64,000 nucleotides of DNA from Thalassolituus oleivorans MIL-1 (GTDB taxonomy: Bacteria; Pseudomonadota; Gammaproteobacteria; Pseudomonadales; Oceanobacteraceae), in assembly GCF_000355675.1 (NCBI RefSeq), contig NC_020888.1:1461001-1525000 (forward strand), given 5' to 3'. The notes beneath the pieces were generated by a model, which did not search any database, was not told the origin of the DNA, and saw only the letters and a list, made by a program, of their open reading frames with translations. This document shows, one piece after another, positions 35,088 to 46,924 of this stretch (the first letter of the stretch is position 1; each line of letters starts with the position of its first letter). A program made the position numbers and the translations under genes.

Positions 35088-37352
35088 ATGATTTCAGCGT
35101 TTTGTTTAGTACCGCTTAGCCGGTTGTTTAGGCCTCGTGGTCGAGGAGTAGCGGGATGCGGTGTGGCAATCACTGTGTTATTGAGCAGTGGATTGCTAGC
35201 GGGTTGCAGCGAGGAAACTTGGAATAACCCCCATTTAGCCGATGAGTTTGGCAAAAACATCATTTACTCCAGCTTTTCTGAACGTCCTAAACACCTCGAT
35301 CCAGCTCGCTCGTACAGTGCCGACGAAGGCCGATTTATCGACCAAATTTACGATGCACCTCTGCAGTACCACTATTTAAAGCGCCCCTACGAGCTAGAAC
35401 CTAATACCCTTACACATATGCCGGATATTAGCTATCTTGATGCCGATGGTAATCAAGTGAGTGCAGACGCGGAAAATGTGGCCTACAGCGAATACTTATT
35501 CGAATTAAAGCCCGGCATTCAATATCAGCCGCATCCGGCATTTGCTTTGAATAGCGCAGGTGAACCGAGTTACTTATTTGCGTCTCCAGAAGCCAGTGCG
35601 GCGTATCAGCATTTTGACGATTTTACCGAACAGGGCAGCCGCGAATTAGTTGCCGCAGATTATGTGTATCAAATTAAGCGTCTTGCCGATCCGACATTGC
35701 TGTCGCCAGTTCGTGGTCTATTAAGCGAATACATCGTAGGGATGACAGAATTTAGCGATGCAGTCACCGAAGCAAGAAAATCATTAACACAACCCAATGA
35801 CTGGCTTGATTTAGATACTCTGACGATGAGTGGTGTTGAAGTGATCGACGATTACCACTATCGCGTGCGCTTAAATGGTAAATATCCTCAGTTTAAATAT
35901 TGGTTAGCGTTTCATTTCTTTGCGCCTATGGCACGTGAGGTTGATCGTTTTTATCATCAGCCGGGTTTAGCCGATCGCAATATTGTTTTGAACTGGTATC
36001 CGGTAGGTACTGGGCCATTCATGATGACTCGCAATGATCCTAACGAAGTGATCATTTTAGAGCGCAATCCAAACTACCGTGATGATCGCTATCCCGCGGA
36101 AGGTGAGCCGAGTGACGAAGCCGCCGGTCTATTAACTGATGCCGGTGCAAAACTGCCGTTTGTAGATAAAGCCGTATACCGCCTAGAAAAAGAAGCCATT
36201 CCGTTATGGACCAAATTTTTGCAGGGCTATTACGACCGTTCTGGTATTGCTAGCGATAGCTTCGACCAAGCAATTAGCGTGGGCAGCCAAGGTATTAGTT
36301 TAAGCGATGATATGAAAGAGCGTGGTGTGACCTTAGATTTAGAGGTTGTTCCGGGCACCTATTATTTCGCCTTCAACATGCTGGACCCTATTGTTGGTAA
36401 CGTAGGCGATGCCCAGCAGCGCGAAAAAGCACGTAAGTTACGTCAGGCTATTGCGATTGCATACGACCAGAAAGAAATGATTTCTATCTTTATGAATGGT
36501 CGCGGTGAAGACGCCATGAGCCCAATTCCACCGGGGATTTTTGGTTACCAAACCGGTGAAGAAGGTATTAACCCGTATGTTTACGATTGGGTCGATGGCA
36601 GTGCCGAGCGTAAATCAATAGACGAAGCAAAACGCTTATTAGCTGAAGCTGGTTACCCTGGTGGACGCTCCGCCACAACGGGCGAACCTTTAGTTTTAAA
36701 CTTAGATACCACCGGAGGTTCTGGCGGAAGTGCTATGCAAAACTGGATGGTAAAACAGTTTAAGAAAATCGGCGTGCAACTCAATATACGTGGCACCGAC
36801 TACAATCGTTTTAAAGAAAAAATGCAAACAGGCAATGCGCAGATGTTTCAGTGGGGTTGGATGGCCGATTACCCTGATGCCGAAAACTTTTTATTCCTGC
36901 TGTACGGCGCTAACGGTCAAGTGGTTTCTGGAGGCTCGGGTGTGAACTCAACGAACTACGATAACCCGGAATACAATCGCCTGTTTGAAAAAATGAAATT
37001 AATGGAAGACTCGCCAGAGCGTATGGAAATTATTCGTCGCATGATCCGTATTATGCAGCACGATGTTCCATGGGCTTCGGCATGGCATCCGCATTCATAT
37101 GTATTAAATAATCAATGGGTGAGCAACAGTAAGCCTCACGGTATTAGTAAGTCTATTTTGAAGTATTTGAAAATTGATCCGCAGCTTCGTGGAGAAAAAC
37201 AGCACGAATGGAATCAGCCGATACTGGCGCCACTATGGCTGGTTGCTTTACTAATAGCGATTTTTGCCTTTCCTGGCTGGATTGCCTACCGACGTCGCCA
37301 GCAGCACCGTATTGCAGATGACGCTTCTTCTAGCAATGTAGGAGGGCACTAA
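35088..37352 (+). CDS. oligopeptide-type ABC transporter substrate-binding lipoprotein with C-terminal membrane anchor
   Basis: 754 residues, family 5 (DppA/OppA/YejA-like) solute-binding protein. N-terminal lipobox LLAGCSE; family motifs ERPKHLDPARSYSADEGRFIDQIYD, NWYPVGTGPFMMTRNDPNEVIILERNP, LRQAIAIAYDQKEMISIF, WGWMADYPDAENFLFLLYG. Unusually it ends with a hydrophobic segment (PLWLVALLIAIFAFPGWIAY) and a basic tail RRRQQHR, so it appears doubly anchored: a lipid at the N-terminus and a helix at the C-terminus. First gene of a four-gene transporter operon; the permease starts 2 bp after its stop. Substrate is probably peptides. Confidence 0.88.
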   Translation: MISAFCLVPLSRLFRPRGRGVAGCGVAITVLLSSGLLAGCSEETWNNPHLADEFGKNIIYSSFSERPKHLDPARSYSADEGRFIDQIYDAPLQYHYLKRPYELEPNTLTHMPDISYLDADGNQVSADAENVAYSEYLFELKPGIQYQPHPAFALNSAGEPSYLFASPEASAAYQHFDDFTEQGSRELVAADYVYQIKRLADPTLLSPVRGLLSEYIVGMTEFSDAVTEARKSLTQPNDWLDLDTLTMSGVEVIDDYHYRVRLNGKYPQFKYWLAFHFFAPMAREVDRFYHQPGLADRNIVLNWYPVGTGPFMMTRNDPNEVIILERNPNYRDDRYPAEGEPSDEAAGLLTDAGAKLPFVDKAVYRLEKEAIPLWTKFLQGYYDRSGIASDSFDQAISVGSQGISLSDDMKERGVTLDLEVVPGTYYFAFNMLDPIVGNVGDAQQREKARKLRQAIAIAYDQKEMISIFMNGRGEDAMSPIPPGIFGYQTGEEGINPYVYDWVDGSAERKSIDEAKRLLAEAGYPGGRSATTGEPLVLNLDTTGGSGGSAMQNWMVKQFKKIGVQLNIRGTDYNRFKEKMQTGNAQMFQWGWMADYPDAENFLFLLYGANGQVVSGGSGVNSTNYDNPEYNRLFEKMKLMEDSPERMEIIRRMIRIMQHDVPWASAWHPHSYVLNNQWVSNSKPHGISKSILKYLKIDPQLRGEKQHEWNQPILAPLWLVALLIAIFAFPGWIAYRRRQQHRIADDASSSNVGGH

Positions 37353-37353
37353 C

Positions 37354-38331
37354 ATGTTGGCTTATATTATTCGCCGTTTGGGCTACGCCATTCCGATTTT
37401 ACTAGGCGTTAATCTCTTAACCTTCGCACTGTTTTTTGTAGTGAATACACCCGATCAAATGGCTCGTGTTCAGCTAGGTGATAAGCACGTATCGGAAGAA
37501 GCGATTGAACAGTGGAAGGCACAGCGCGGGTACGACAAACCGCTCATGTTTAATACAGAAGCGGGTGGTTTGGGTTTAGTGACCGATACCATTTTTTATG
37601 AAAAATCACTGAGCCTATTCGCCTTTGATTTTGGTAAGTCGGATGAGGGACGTAATATCGGCTCCGATATTCAACAGCGCATGTGGCCGAGTTTAATGGT
37701 GGCGCTGCCGACGTTTATCATAGGTATTGCGGTTAATATTGCCTTTTCACTCTTCGTGGTGATGTTCAGAGCCAGCGTTTTCGATACCGCCGCTATGGTT
37801 TTGTGTGTGGTGTTGATGTCGATTTCTGGCGTTTTCTACGTGATTGGCGGTCAGTTTTTTTTCGCCAAACTCTGGCATTTAGTGCCGATATCGGGCTATT
37901 TATCCGGCCCTGATGCCATTCGCTTTTTAATACTGCCAGTAATTATTGGGGTAATCAGTGGCATTGGTGGTGGTACTCGCTTATACCGAACCTTATTTCT
38001 AGAAGAATCCGGTAAAGATTATGTTCGTACCGCGCGGGCTAAAGGTGTGCCTGAGTTAACCGTGTTATTCCGCCATATATTACCTAACGGTTTGATTCCG
38101 ATTTTAACCAGCGTGGTGGTGGTTATCCCCTCGCTCTTTATGGGCAGCCTGCTGGTGGAGTCTTTCTTTGGGATTCCGGGTTTAGGGAGTTACACCCTAG
38201 ATGCGATTCAGGCACAAGATTTTGCCATTGTACGGTCGATGGTGTTTCTAGGTTCTGTGCTTTATATCTTAGGTTTATTACTAACCGATATTTCTTACAC
38301 CCTCGTTGATCCAAGGGTGCGCTTATCATGA
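37354..38331 (+). CDS. oligopeptide-type ABC transporter permease (DppB/YejB-like)
   Basis: 325-residue inner-membrane permease. N-terminal MLAYIIRRLGYAIPILLGVNLLTFALFF and the cytosolic EAA loop YVRTARAKGVPELTVLFRHILPNGLIPI, followed by membrane segments and the typical GIPGLGSYTLDAIQAQDF. It overlaps the next permease by 4 bp (ATGA). With its partner it forms the membrane channel of the peptide importer. Confidence 0.93.
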   Translation: MLAYIIRRLGYAIPILLGVNLLTFALFFVVNTPDQMARVQLGDKHVSEEAIEQWKAQRGYDKPLMFNTEAGGLGLVTDTIFYEKSLSLFAFDFGKSDEGRNIGSDIQQRMWPSLMVALPTFIIGIAVNIAFSLFVVMFRASVFDTAAMVLCVVLMSISGVFYVIGGQFFFAKLWHLVPISGYLSGPDAIRFLILPVIIGVISGIGGGTRLYRTLFLEESGKDYVRTARAKGVPELTVLFRHILPNGLIPILTSVVVVIPSLFMGSLLVESFFGIPGLGSYTLDAIQAQDFAIVRSMVFLGSVLYILGLLLTDISYTLVDPRVRLS

Positions 38332-39761
38332 CATTGCCAAGGTTTAGTGATTTCAGCATGTTTCAGCCCATGCTCTTATGGAGCGATATTCTTATCTTTA
38401 TCTTGCTGTTTAGCTTGATAGCATTTTTTATAAATTTAAGCCGTAATCCAGTTGCTCGCGCTCGGTGGCGTCATGTGTTTACCACACGAATTGGCTCCGG
38501 TGCCTTTATTGTGATTGTCTTTTATGTGTTGATTGCTGTATTGGATTCGCTGCATTTTCGTACGGCTTTACCGCCAGTTGAGGGCGGTGATGGGGCGGTT
38601 GCCCAAGAAGCAGATGGGACTGTTCATTACAGCCAAGACGTGCGTAGTGTGTTGGATATTATTCTGCACGATCTCGATAGCCAAGATGAAAAAACCTATT
38701 CAGCTCCCTTTGCTTTGTATTCGTTTGCAAAAGAAAACCAAGAATCAGATGCCGGTTATGTTATTCGTGCCTTTCCGCGTTTAGAGCACGGAGGTAAGCA
38801 TATTGTCCGCGATGAAGAGCATGTATTGGATATCTGGGTTAAGACAGCCCGAGCAATTGGCTTAACGATTCTGCCCTGTCTTTTAGTGATTTTTTTACAT
38901 TCGGCGTGGCGTCGGCGTAAGCCGCCCGTCGAGCATCCATTGCCTTGGACCGTTATTTATACCACCTTAACCATTTTAGTATTGCTATGTGGTTGGGTGC
39001 TGAACTTAAGTCAGTATTATCATATTTTGGGTACTGATAAGGTTGGTCAAGATGTGCTCTATCAAAGTATTAAAGCCATTCGTACCGGTGTATTAATTGG
39101 TACATTGGCAACCTTGGTAACCTTGCCGCTGGCAGTGGTACTTGGTATTTCTGCTGGGTACTTCAAGGGTAAGATAGATGATGTCGTGCAGTATATTTAC
39201 ACGACATTAAATTCAATTCCCGGCATCTTATTAATCGCTGCTTCGGTGTTATTAATTGATGTGTATATCGAAACTAACCCCGAGCAATTTAAGCTCATCA
39301 GTGAACGTGCAGATTTCAAGTTTATTGCTTTGTGCTTTATTTTAGGTGTTACCAGTTGGACGGGATTGTGCCGTTTGTTGCGTGCAGAAACCTTAAAACT
39401 AAGCCAGTTAGAATATGTACAAGCAGCACATGCCTTTGGTGTCGGGAATTGGCGTATTATCTTCCGGCATATTTTACCCAATGTGAACCATATTATTTTG
39501 ATTGCACTGGTTCTCGATTTTAGCGCGTTTGTGTTAGCCGAAGCGGTGCTCTCTTATATCGGTGTTGGTGTTGATCCATCGATGGCTAGTTGGGGCAATA
39601 TGATTAACGAAGCGCGCTCCGAATTGGCCCGTGATCCTGTAGTTTGGTGGTCGGTATCCGCGGCATTTATATTGATGTTTGTGTTGGTGTTAGCGGCTAA
39701 CTTATTTTCTGATCGTGTGCGTGATGCTTTCGATCCTCGTTCTGTTCATGGGCGGGTTTAG
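38328..39761 (+). CDS. oligopeptide-type ABC transporter permease (DppC/YejE-like) with extended N-terminus
   Basis: 477 residues, much longer than the usual roughly 300. The C-terminal part (about 225-477) is a normal DppC-type permease (HILGTDKVGQDVLYQSIKAIRTGVLIGTLA, EAA loop YVQAAHAFGVGNWRIIFRHILPN, VLSYIGVGVDPSMASWGNMI). The first 220 residues hold about four extra membrane segments around an acidic extracytoplasmic loop of roughly 90 residues (about 82-170). YejE proteins have a similar but shorter insertion. It overlaps the previous gene by 4 bp; the ATPase starts 8 bp later. Confidence 0.9.
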   Translation: MTLPRFSDFSMFQPMLLWSDILIFILLFSLIAFFINLSRNPVARARWRHVFTTRIGSGAFIVIVFYVLIAVLDSLHFRTALPPVEGGDGAVAQEADGTVHYSQDVRSVLDIILHDLDSQDEKTYSAPFALYSFAKENQESDAGYVIRAFPRLEHGGKHIVRDEEHVLDIWVKTARAIGLTILPCLLVIFLHSAWRRRKPPVEHPLPWTVIYTTLTILVLLCGWVLNLSQYYHILGTDKVGQDVLYQSIKAIRTGVLIGTLATLVTLPLAVVLGISAGYFKGKIDDVVQYIYTTLNSIPGILLIAASVLLIDVYIETNPEQFKLISERADFKFIALCFILGVTSWTGLCRLLRAETLKLSQLEYVQAAHAFGVGNWRIIFRHILPNVNHIILIALVLDFSAFVLAEAVLSYIGVGVDPSMASWGNMINEARSELARDPVVWWSVSAAFILMFVLVLAANLFSDRVRDAFDPRSVHGRV

Positions 39762-39769
39762 GAGTCGTT

Positions 39770-41386
39770 ATGTCTACATTATTGCAAGTTCAAAATTTAA
39801 GCGTCAGCGTTGGTCAGCAATGTTTAGTGGATGGCGTTAGCTTTCATATTGATGCGGGTGAAGTCTTCGCTTTGGTAGGAGAGAGTGGTTCCGGTAAATC
39901 GGTGACCTCGTTAGCGATCATGCGATTACTGAGCGACGGCTTGCATATTGCGAGTGGCGATGTGCACTTGGTTGGACAGTCGCTATTCACCCTAACGGAA
40001 GCGCAAATGAACGGGGTGCGCGGGCGTCGTATCGCTATGGTATTTCAAGAGCCCCAGAGTTCGTTGAATCCTGTACACACTATTGGTCGACAAATTGGTG
40101 AAGTATTAACGCTGCATCGTAAACGTTCGGGGGCTGAGCTTAAGCAAGATGTTATTGCATTGCTGGAAGAAGTAGGAATTCCGGATGCGGAGCAACGTGC
40201 TTCTTGGTATCCGCATCAGTTGTCGGGTGGGCAGAAGCAGCGCGTCATGATCGCCATGGCTTTGGCATGCGAACCGGAGTTATTGATTGCCGATGAACCT
40301 ACAACCGCTTTAGATGTGACCATTCAAAAGCAGATTCTGAATTTATTAAATGAGCTGCGTAAAAAACGTCAGCTGGGTATTTTACTCATTACCCACGATA
40401 TGGGTGTTGTTGCGGAAATGGCAGATCGTATTGCGGTTATGCGCCATGGGCAATTGCTAGAGCAAGCTCCACGAGATGAGTTTTTTAGTAGCCCTAAGCA
40501 TGAGTACAGTCGCCAGCTAATTCATTCGTTACCGCGCCAGGATTCTTTCCGTGCGGCGATTAACAAAGAACAAACACCCTTGTTAGAAATGACCAATGTC
40601 TGTGTGTGGTTTGCTCAACGCAAGGGCGTACTGCAACGAATAGCCGGTTATACCAAGGCCGTTGATGGCATTAGCTTAACCATTGGCCACGGCGAAACGT
40701 TGGCCTTAGTGGGCGAGTCTGGTTCGGGTAAAAGTACTGCAGGCCGGGCAATTTTGCGGCTAACTCCAACGACCTCAGGTGAGGTGCTTTTTAATGGTTT
40801 GCGCATTGATCAGCTGCATGAATCGGAGTTTATCGATCTGCGTAAACGTATTCAGGTGATTTTCCAAGATCCATTTTCGTCGATGAATCCGCGTATGACG
40901 GTGCGGGAAATTATCGAAGAGGGGATGATTAGTTTAAACGTTGGTGGTAACGACGGTAAATGGAGCAAATCTGAGCGTGAACAAGAAATCCGCAGAATTT
41001 TGCAGCGTGTTGGCTTAGAGGCGGAACATTTGGACCGTTTCCCGCATGAGTTCTCTGGTGGGCAGCGTCAGCGTATTGCCATTGCTCGTGCCATTGCCGT
41101 GAAACCTCAGCTGATTATTTGTGACGAACCGACCAGTGCGTTAGACGTATCTATTCGTGGCCAAGTATTGCAACTACTGCAAGAGCTTCAGCAAGAAATG
41201 GGGCTGTCGTATTTGTTTATCACGCATGATTTATCCATTATTCCGCATATTGCCCATCGTGTCGCAGTCATGAAGGATGGAAAAATTGTAGAGCAAGGTT
41301 CAACCGAAGCTGTGATGCAGAATCCACAGCATGAATATACTCAGCAATTACTGAGTGCCGTGCCCATGATTCCAGAGCACGTTTAA
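39770..41386 (+). CDS. oligopeptide-type ABC transporter ATPase, two fused ATPase domains (YejF-like)
   Basis: 538 residues with two complete ABC ATPases. Domain 1: Walker A GESGSGKS, signature LSGGQKQR, Walker [13 protein letters not shown]. Domain 2: Walker A GESGSGKS, signature FSGGQRQR, Walker [14 protein letters not shown] linker with the family 5 C-terminal motif joins them, and a single polypeptide can power the transporter, as in YejF. It ends the operon. A small membrane-protein gene follows 54 bp later. Confidence 0.94.
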   Translation: MSTLLQVQNLSVSVGQQCLVDGVSFHIDAGEVFALVGESGSGKSVTSLAIMRLLSDGLHIASGDVHLVGQSLFTLTEAQMNGVRGRRIAMVFQEPQSSLNPVHTIGRQIGEVLTLHRKRSGAELKQDVIALLEEVGIPDAEQRASWYPHQLSGGQKQRVMIAMALACEPELLIADEPTTALDVTIQKQILNLLNELRKKRQLGILLITHDMGVVAEMADRIAVMRHGQLLEQAPRDEFFSSPKHEYSRQLIHSLPRQDSFRAAINKEQTPLLEMTNVCVWFAQRKGVLQRIAGYTKAVDGISLTIGHGETLALVGESGSGKSTAGRAILRLTPTTSGEVLFNGLRIDQLHESEFIDLRKRIQVIFQDPFSSMNPRMTVREIIEEGMISLNVGGNDGKWSKSEREQEIRRILQRVGLEAEHLDRFPHEFSGGQRQRIAIARAIAVKPQLIICDEPTSALDVSIRGQVLQLLQELQQEMGLSYLFITHDLSIIPHIAHRVAVMKDGKIVEQGSTEAVMQNPQHEYTQQLLSAVPMIPEHV

Positions 41387-41440
41387 TTCACAACTCAGAT
41401 ACGTTTCATACCAATTATTTGGTCGTAATTTAGAGGATTT

Positions 41441-41722
41441 ATGAAAGATACTTTAAGAAAACTATTTTCGCCGCTTTTGAAACCGTTAGAAGCAGGAACG
41501 GAAGAATATAGCTACAAACCGTCGCATCGCACCATTCTGATTGGTGTTGGTAGTTTGTTTTTAGCCTTGTCGACGATTTCGATTGTCTTAGCAATCGTGG
41601 GTGGTCAGTTCGGAGCCATGATCCCGAGCGTGGTATTTTTTATTGCTGGGTGGGTTTGCGTCATCGTCGGTGCTTTAGGAAGCGACCGCGCAATCGCAAA
41701 AATCTGGGGTAACCGTTCTTAG
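41441..41722 (+). CDS. small two-helix membrane protein, unknown function
   Basis: 93 residues with two hydrophobic helices (TILIGVGSLFLALSTISIVLAIV and MIPSVVFFIAGWVCVIVGAL) and short charged ends. An AGAGGA ribosome site precedes the ATG. It could be co-transcribed with the ABC transporter. Its last four bases overlap the stop of the convergent trkH gene. Confidence 0.65.
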   Translation: MKDTLRKLFSPLLKPLEAGTEEYSYKPSHRTILIGVGSLFLALSTISIVLAIVGGQFGAMIPSVVFFIAGWVCVIVGALGSDRAIAKIWGNRS

Positions 41723-43173
41723 TCTTTCCAGAACATAGGCGAGAATATTGCGAATACCGTGAAGTACTCTAAACGTCCTAATATCATTGCGCCAGAAAGT
41801 AACCAAGTTCCAGCATCGGTCACTGGCGCGAAGTTATTACCGAGTGCACCAAATCCCGGCCCTAATACATTCACGCATGCCGCTACTGCAGACAGCGATG
41901 ACCAAAAATCTAAGCCTGTTGTCATTAGCATTAGGGTAATTATGATAGTTGAAATCGCTGAAAACGACATAAACGCCATCACAGCGCTTCGTACTTCTGT
42001 TTGTACTGGGCTTCGTTGATATTTGATCGCAAATTTACCGTGCGGGTGAATCATCTGTTTGAGGCTGCGATTAAAGATTTTAACCGTCAAAATGTTACGA
42101 ATAATCTTATTGCCACCGGCTGTTGATCCTGCGCATCCTCCTAAATAGCCCGTCATAATTAATACGCAAGTGGCTGCAGCAGGCCATTCGGTAAAGCCCG
42201 AGGCGCCATAGCCGGTACTGGTAATAAAGGAAATGATGTGGAAAGTGGAATAACTCATCGATTCAAATAGGTTGGTGTAGGTATCTTCGAAGAATAGATA
42301 GCCAGCGACTAAAATCGAGAGCACTAAAATAATGATTAAAAATACGCGCGTCTCTTCATCGCGAAAGTAGCCGGAATAATCGCGATGTCTAAATACACGA
42401 AAATGCAGCCCGAAGTTGATAGCGCCGAGCACCATAAAGAGATTGCTTATCCAGAGTAAGGTATGACTATTGAAGTAGCCCATGCTGGTGTCGTGAGTTG
42501 AGAAGCCTCCTGTTGATACCGTAGTGAAGCTATGTGCCACGGCATCAAATAACGACATTCCACCAATGTAATAAGCCATAATGCAGGCGAGGGTGATGAA
42601 TATATACACTCCCCACAAATAGTGTGCAGTGCTCGAAACGCGAGGAGAGAGTTTGTCGTCTTTTACTGGCCCCGGTGTTTCGGCTTTTAGCAGCTTCATA
42701 CCACCGACGTTGAGCATAGGTAGTACGGCAACCACAAAAATTACAATGCCTAAACCCCCCATCCACTGTAGGAATTGGCGATACATTAAAAATGTTTTTG
42801 GCATGCTATCTAAGCCAGATAGCACGGTTGCCCCTGTCGTCGTTAGCGCGCTGATAGACTCGAATACGGCATCGGTAAAGCTAACGCCGGCGATAATTTC
42901 TATCGGTATTGCCGCTAATATTCCAGATACTATCCACGTTGCTGTCGCATAAATTAATGCATCGCGATAACTGGCTTTAGATAAATCAATGGTGCGATAT
43001 TTGAAATATAAGATTGCGCCAACACTGAGCATGCTTAAGCTAGGAATTAAAAAACTAACAACCATGTGATCAAGAAATAGCCACTCAGAAAGTGCGGCAA
43101 ATACCAACTGCACAATACCAACCCAAACGATGGGTAAGGCAAGGAGTCGTAGAGTGATATTTAAATGCACCAT
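41719..43173 (-). CDS. trkH: Trk system potassium uptake protein
   Basis: 484-residue K+-translocating subunit of the Trk system. Four repeated membrane-pore-membrane units, with filter segments recognisable as TTTGATVLSG, TTVSTGGFSTHD, ITSTGYGASGF and NVLGPGFGALGNN, each holding the conserved glycine. The FLQWMGGLGIVIFVVAVLPML motif is characteristic. The regulatory subunit TrkA is not in this window. Confidence 0.95.
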   Translation of the reverse strand: MVHLNITLRLLALPIVWVGIVQLVFAALSEWLFLDHMVVSFLIPSLSMLSVGAILYFKYRTIDLSKASYRDALIYATATWIVSGILAAIPIEIIAGVSFTDAVFESISALTTTGATVLSGLDSMPKTFLMYRQFLQWMGGLGIVIFVVAVLPMLNVGGMKLLKAETPGPVKDDKLSPRVSSTAHYLWGVYIFITLACIMAYYIGGMSLFDAVAHSFTTVSTGGFSTHDTSMGYFNSHTLLWISNLFMVLGAINFGLHFRVFRHRDYSGYFRDEETRVFLIIILVLSILVAGYLFFEDTYTNLFESMSYSTFHIISFITSTGYGASGFTEWPAAATCVLIMTGYLGGCAGSTAGGNKIIRNILTVKIFNRSLKQMIHPHGKFAIKYQRSPVQTEVRSAVMAFMSFSAISTIIITLMLMTTGLDFWSSLSAVAACVNVLGPGFGALGNNFAPVTDAGTWLLSGAMILGRLEYFTVFAIFSPMFWKD

Positions 43174-43397
43174 TAACTGTTTACTCGAATCTCATCTGAA
43201 TGACGCTAGGAGTTGACGGTCGAAAGGGGGGCTGGACAGGCAACCTTAATCACTACTCCTGTCCGACGAGCGCGATTATAACGATTTCAGACGTAGGGTA
43301 ACACCCATACAACCAACTGTTCCTCCAACACTCGCTGACATTCGGTGTACCGCGGCGTACAATCCAACATCCCGATTTTTATGTATAGGAGTGGATT

Positions 43398-44492
43398 GTG
43401 TCTGAGTTATCTCTGATTCAAGTTAACGCTGCATTGGCAAGTTATACTGACCCGTATCTTGAAACTGATCTCGTCGCCGCACACTGTGTACGCGATATTC
43501 GTATAGACGGTCGTCGTGTAAGTGTCGACATCCACCTCGATTATCCATCCGATTTTTTGAAAAGTGGCGTTGCTCAAATGCTGCAAGTTGCGCTTGAAAA
43601 TATCGACGGCTGTGACAGCGCAAGCGTGAACGTAACTTGGTCGGTTGCTGAGAGCAAAAGCCAAAACAGTGTTGAAGCGGTAGAGAACGTAAAAAACATT
43701 GTTGCTGTCGCATCCGGTAAAGGCGGCGTAGGTAAATCGACAACAGCGGTTAACCTTGCGATTGCTCTAGCGAAAGATGGTGCCAAAGTGGGGTTGCTCG
43801 ACGCCGACATCTATGGCCCAAGCCAAGGTATTATGCTTGGAGTTAAAGAAGGCACGCGCCCTGACACGCTTGATGGTAAATGGTTTGTGCCGATTGAGGC
43901 GCATGGTCTTAAAACCATGTCGATGGCGTACTTAGTGACCGAAAGTACACCAATGGTGTGGCGTGGGCCGATGGTGTCAGGTGCTCTGATGCAGATTCTT
44001 ACCCAGACCCAATGGGGTGAGCTGGATTATCTCATCATTGATATGCCGCCGGGTACAGGTGATATTCAGTTAACTCTGAGCCAGAAATTCCCAGTATCAG
44101 GCTCTGTGGTTGTTACCACGCCACAAGAAATTGCCCTCGCTGATGCGAAAAAAGGCATAGAAATGTTCAATAAAGTGAATATTCCGGTGCTAGGTATTAT
44201 TGAAAATATGAGCATGCATATCTGCTCGAATTGCGGCCATGCAGAACATATTTTCGGTGAAGATGGTGCCGATCGACTGGCTGAGCAATACAACACCACA
44301 GTGTTAGGTTCATTGCCATTGTCTAAATACATTCGCGAACAGAGTGATATCGGCACGCCAGCGGTTGCTGCCGATGACTCATCTGAAGTCGCCATGATGT
44401 ATCGGCATGCAGCCCGTCGCATGGCCGTTGAGTTAGCTAAGCGAGCGGCTGCTGGCGTTATGATTCCTGGGATTGATGTTAGCGAAGACTAG
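43398..44492 (+). CDS. apbC: Mrp/ApbC-type iron-sulfur cluster carrier ATPase
   Basis: 364-residue Mrp-family P-loop protein that binds and transfers [4Fe-4S] clusters in the cytosol. N-terminal DUF59/MIP18-like domain (about 1-85), then deviant Walker A GKGGVGKST (about 107-115), LDADIYGPSQGIMLG, DMPPGTGDIQL and the cluster-binding CSNCG. GTG start with AGGAG seven bases upstream. In many gammaproteobacteria it sits next to metG, which is not seen here. Confidence 0.95.
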   Translation: MSELSLIQVNAALASYTDPYLETDLVAAHCVRDIRIDGRRVSVDIHLDYPSDFLKSGVAQMLQVALENIDGCDSASVNVTWSVAESKSQNSVEAVENVKNIVAVASGKGGVGKSTTAVNLAIALAKDGAKVGLLDADIYGPSQGIMLGVKEGTRPDTLDGKWFVPIEAHGLKTMSMAYLVTESTPMVWRGPMVSGALMQILTQTQWGELDYLIIDMPPGTGDIQLTLSQKFPVSGSVVVTTPQEIALADAKKGIEMFNKVNIPVLGIIENMSMHICSNCGHAEHIFGEDGADRLAEQYNTTVLGSLPLSKYIREQSDIGTPAVAADDSSEVAMMYRHAARRMAVELAKRAAAGVMIPGIDVSED

Positions 44493-46870
<2,378 letters not shown>

Positions 46871-46886
46871 GTTGTAATGCTGTAAT

Positions 46887-46916
46887 AAAAAACGCCGATT
46901 ATCGGCGTTTTTTTTT
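46887..46916. terminator. bidirectional terminator between fadH and the sensor kinase
   Basis: A tract, AACGCCG-ATTAT-CGGCGTT, nine T. Works for fadH and for the convergent kinase gene. Confidence 0.9.
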
Positions 46917-46924
46917 GCTTACGC

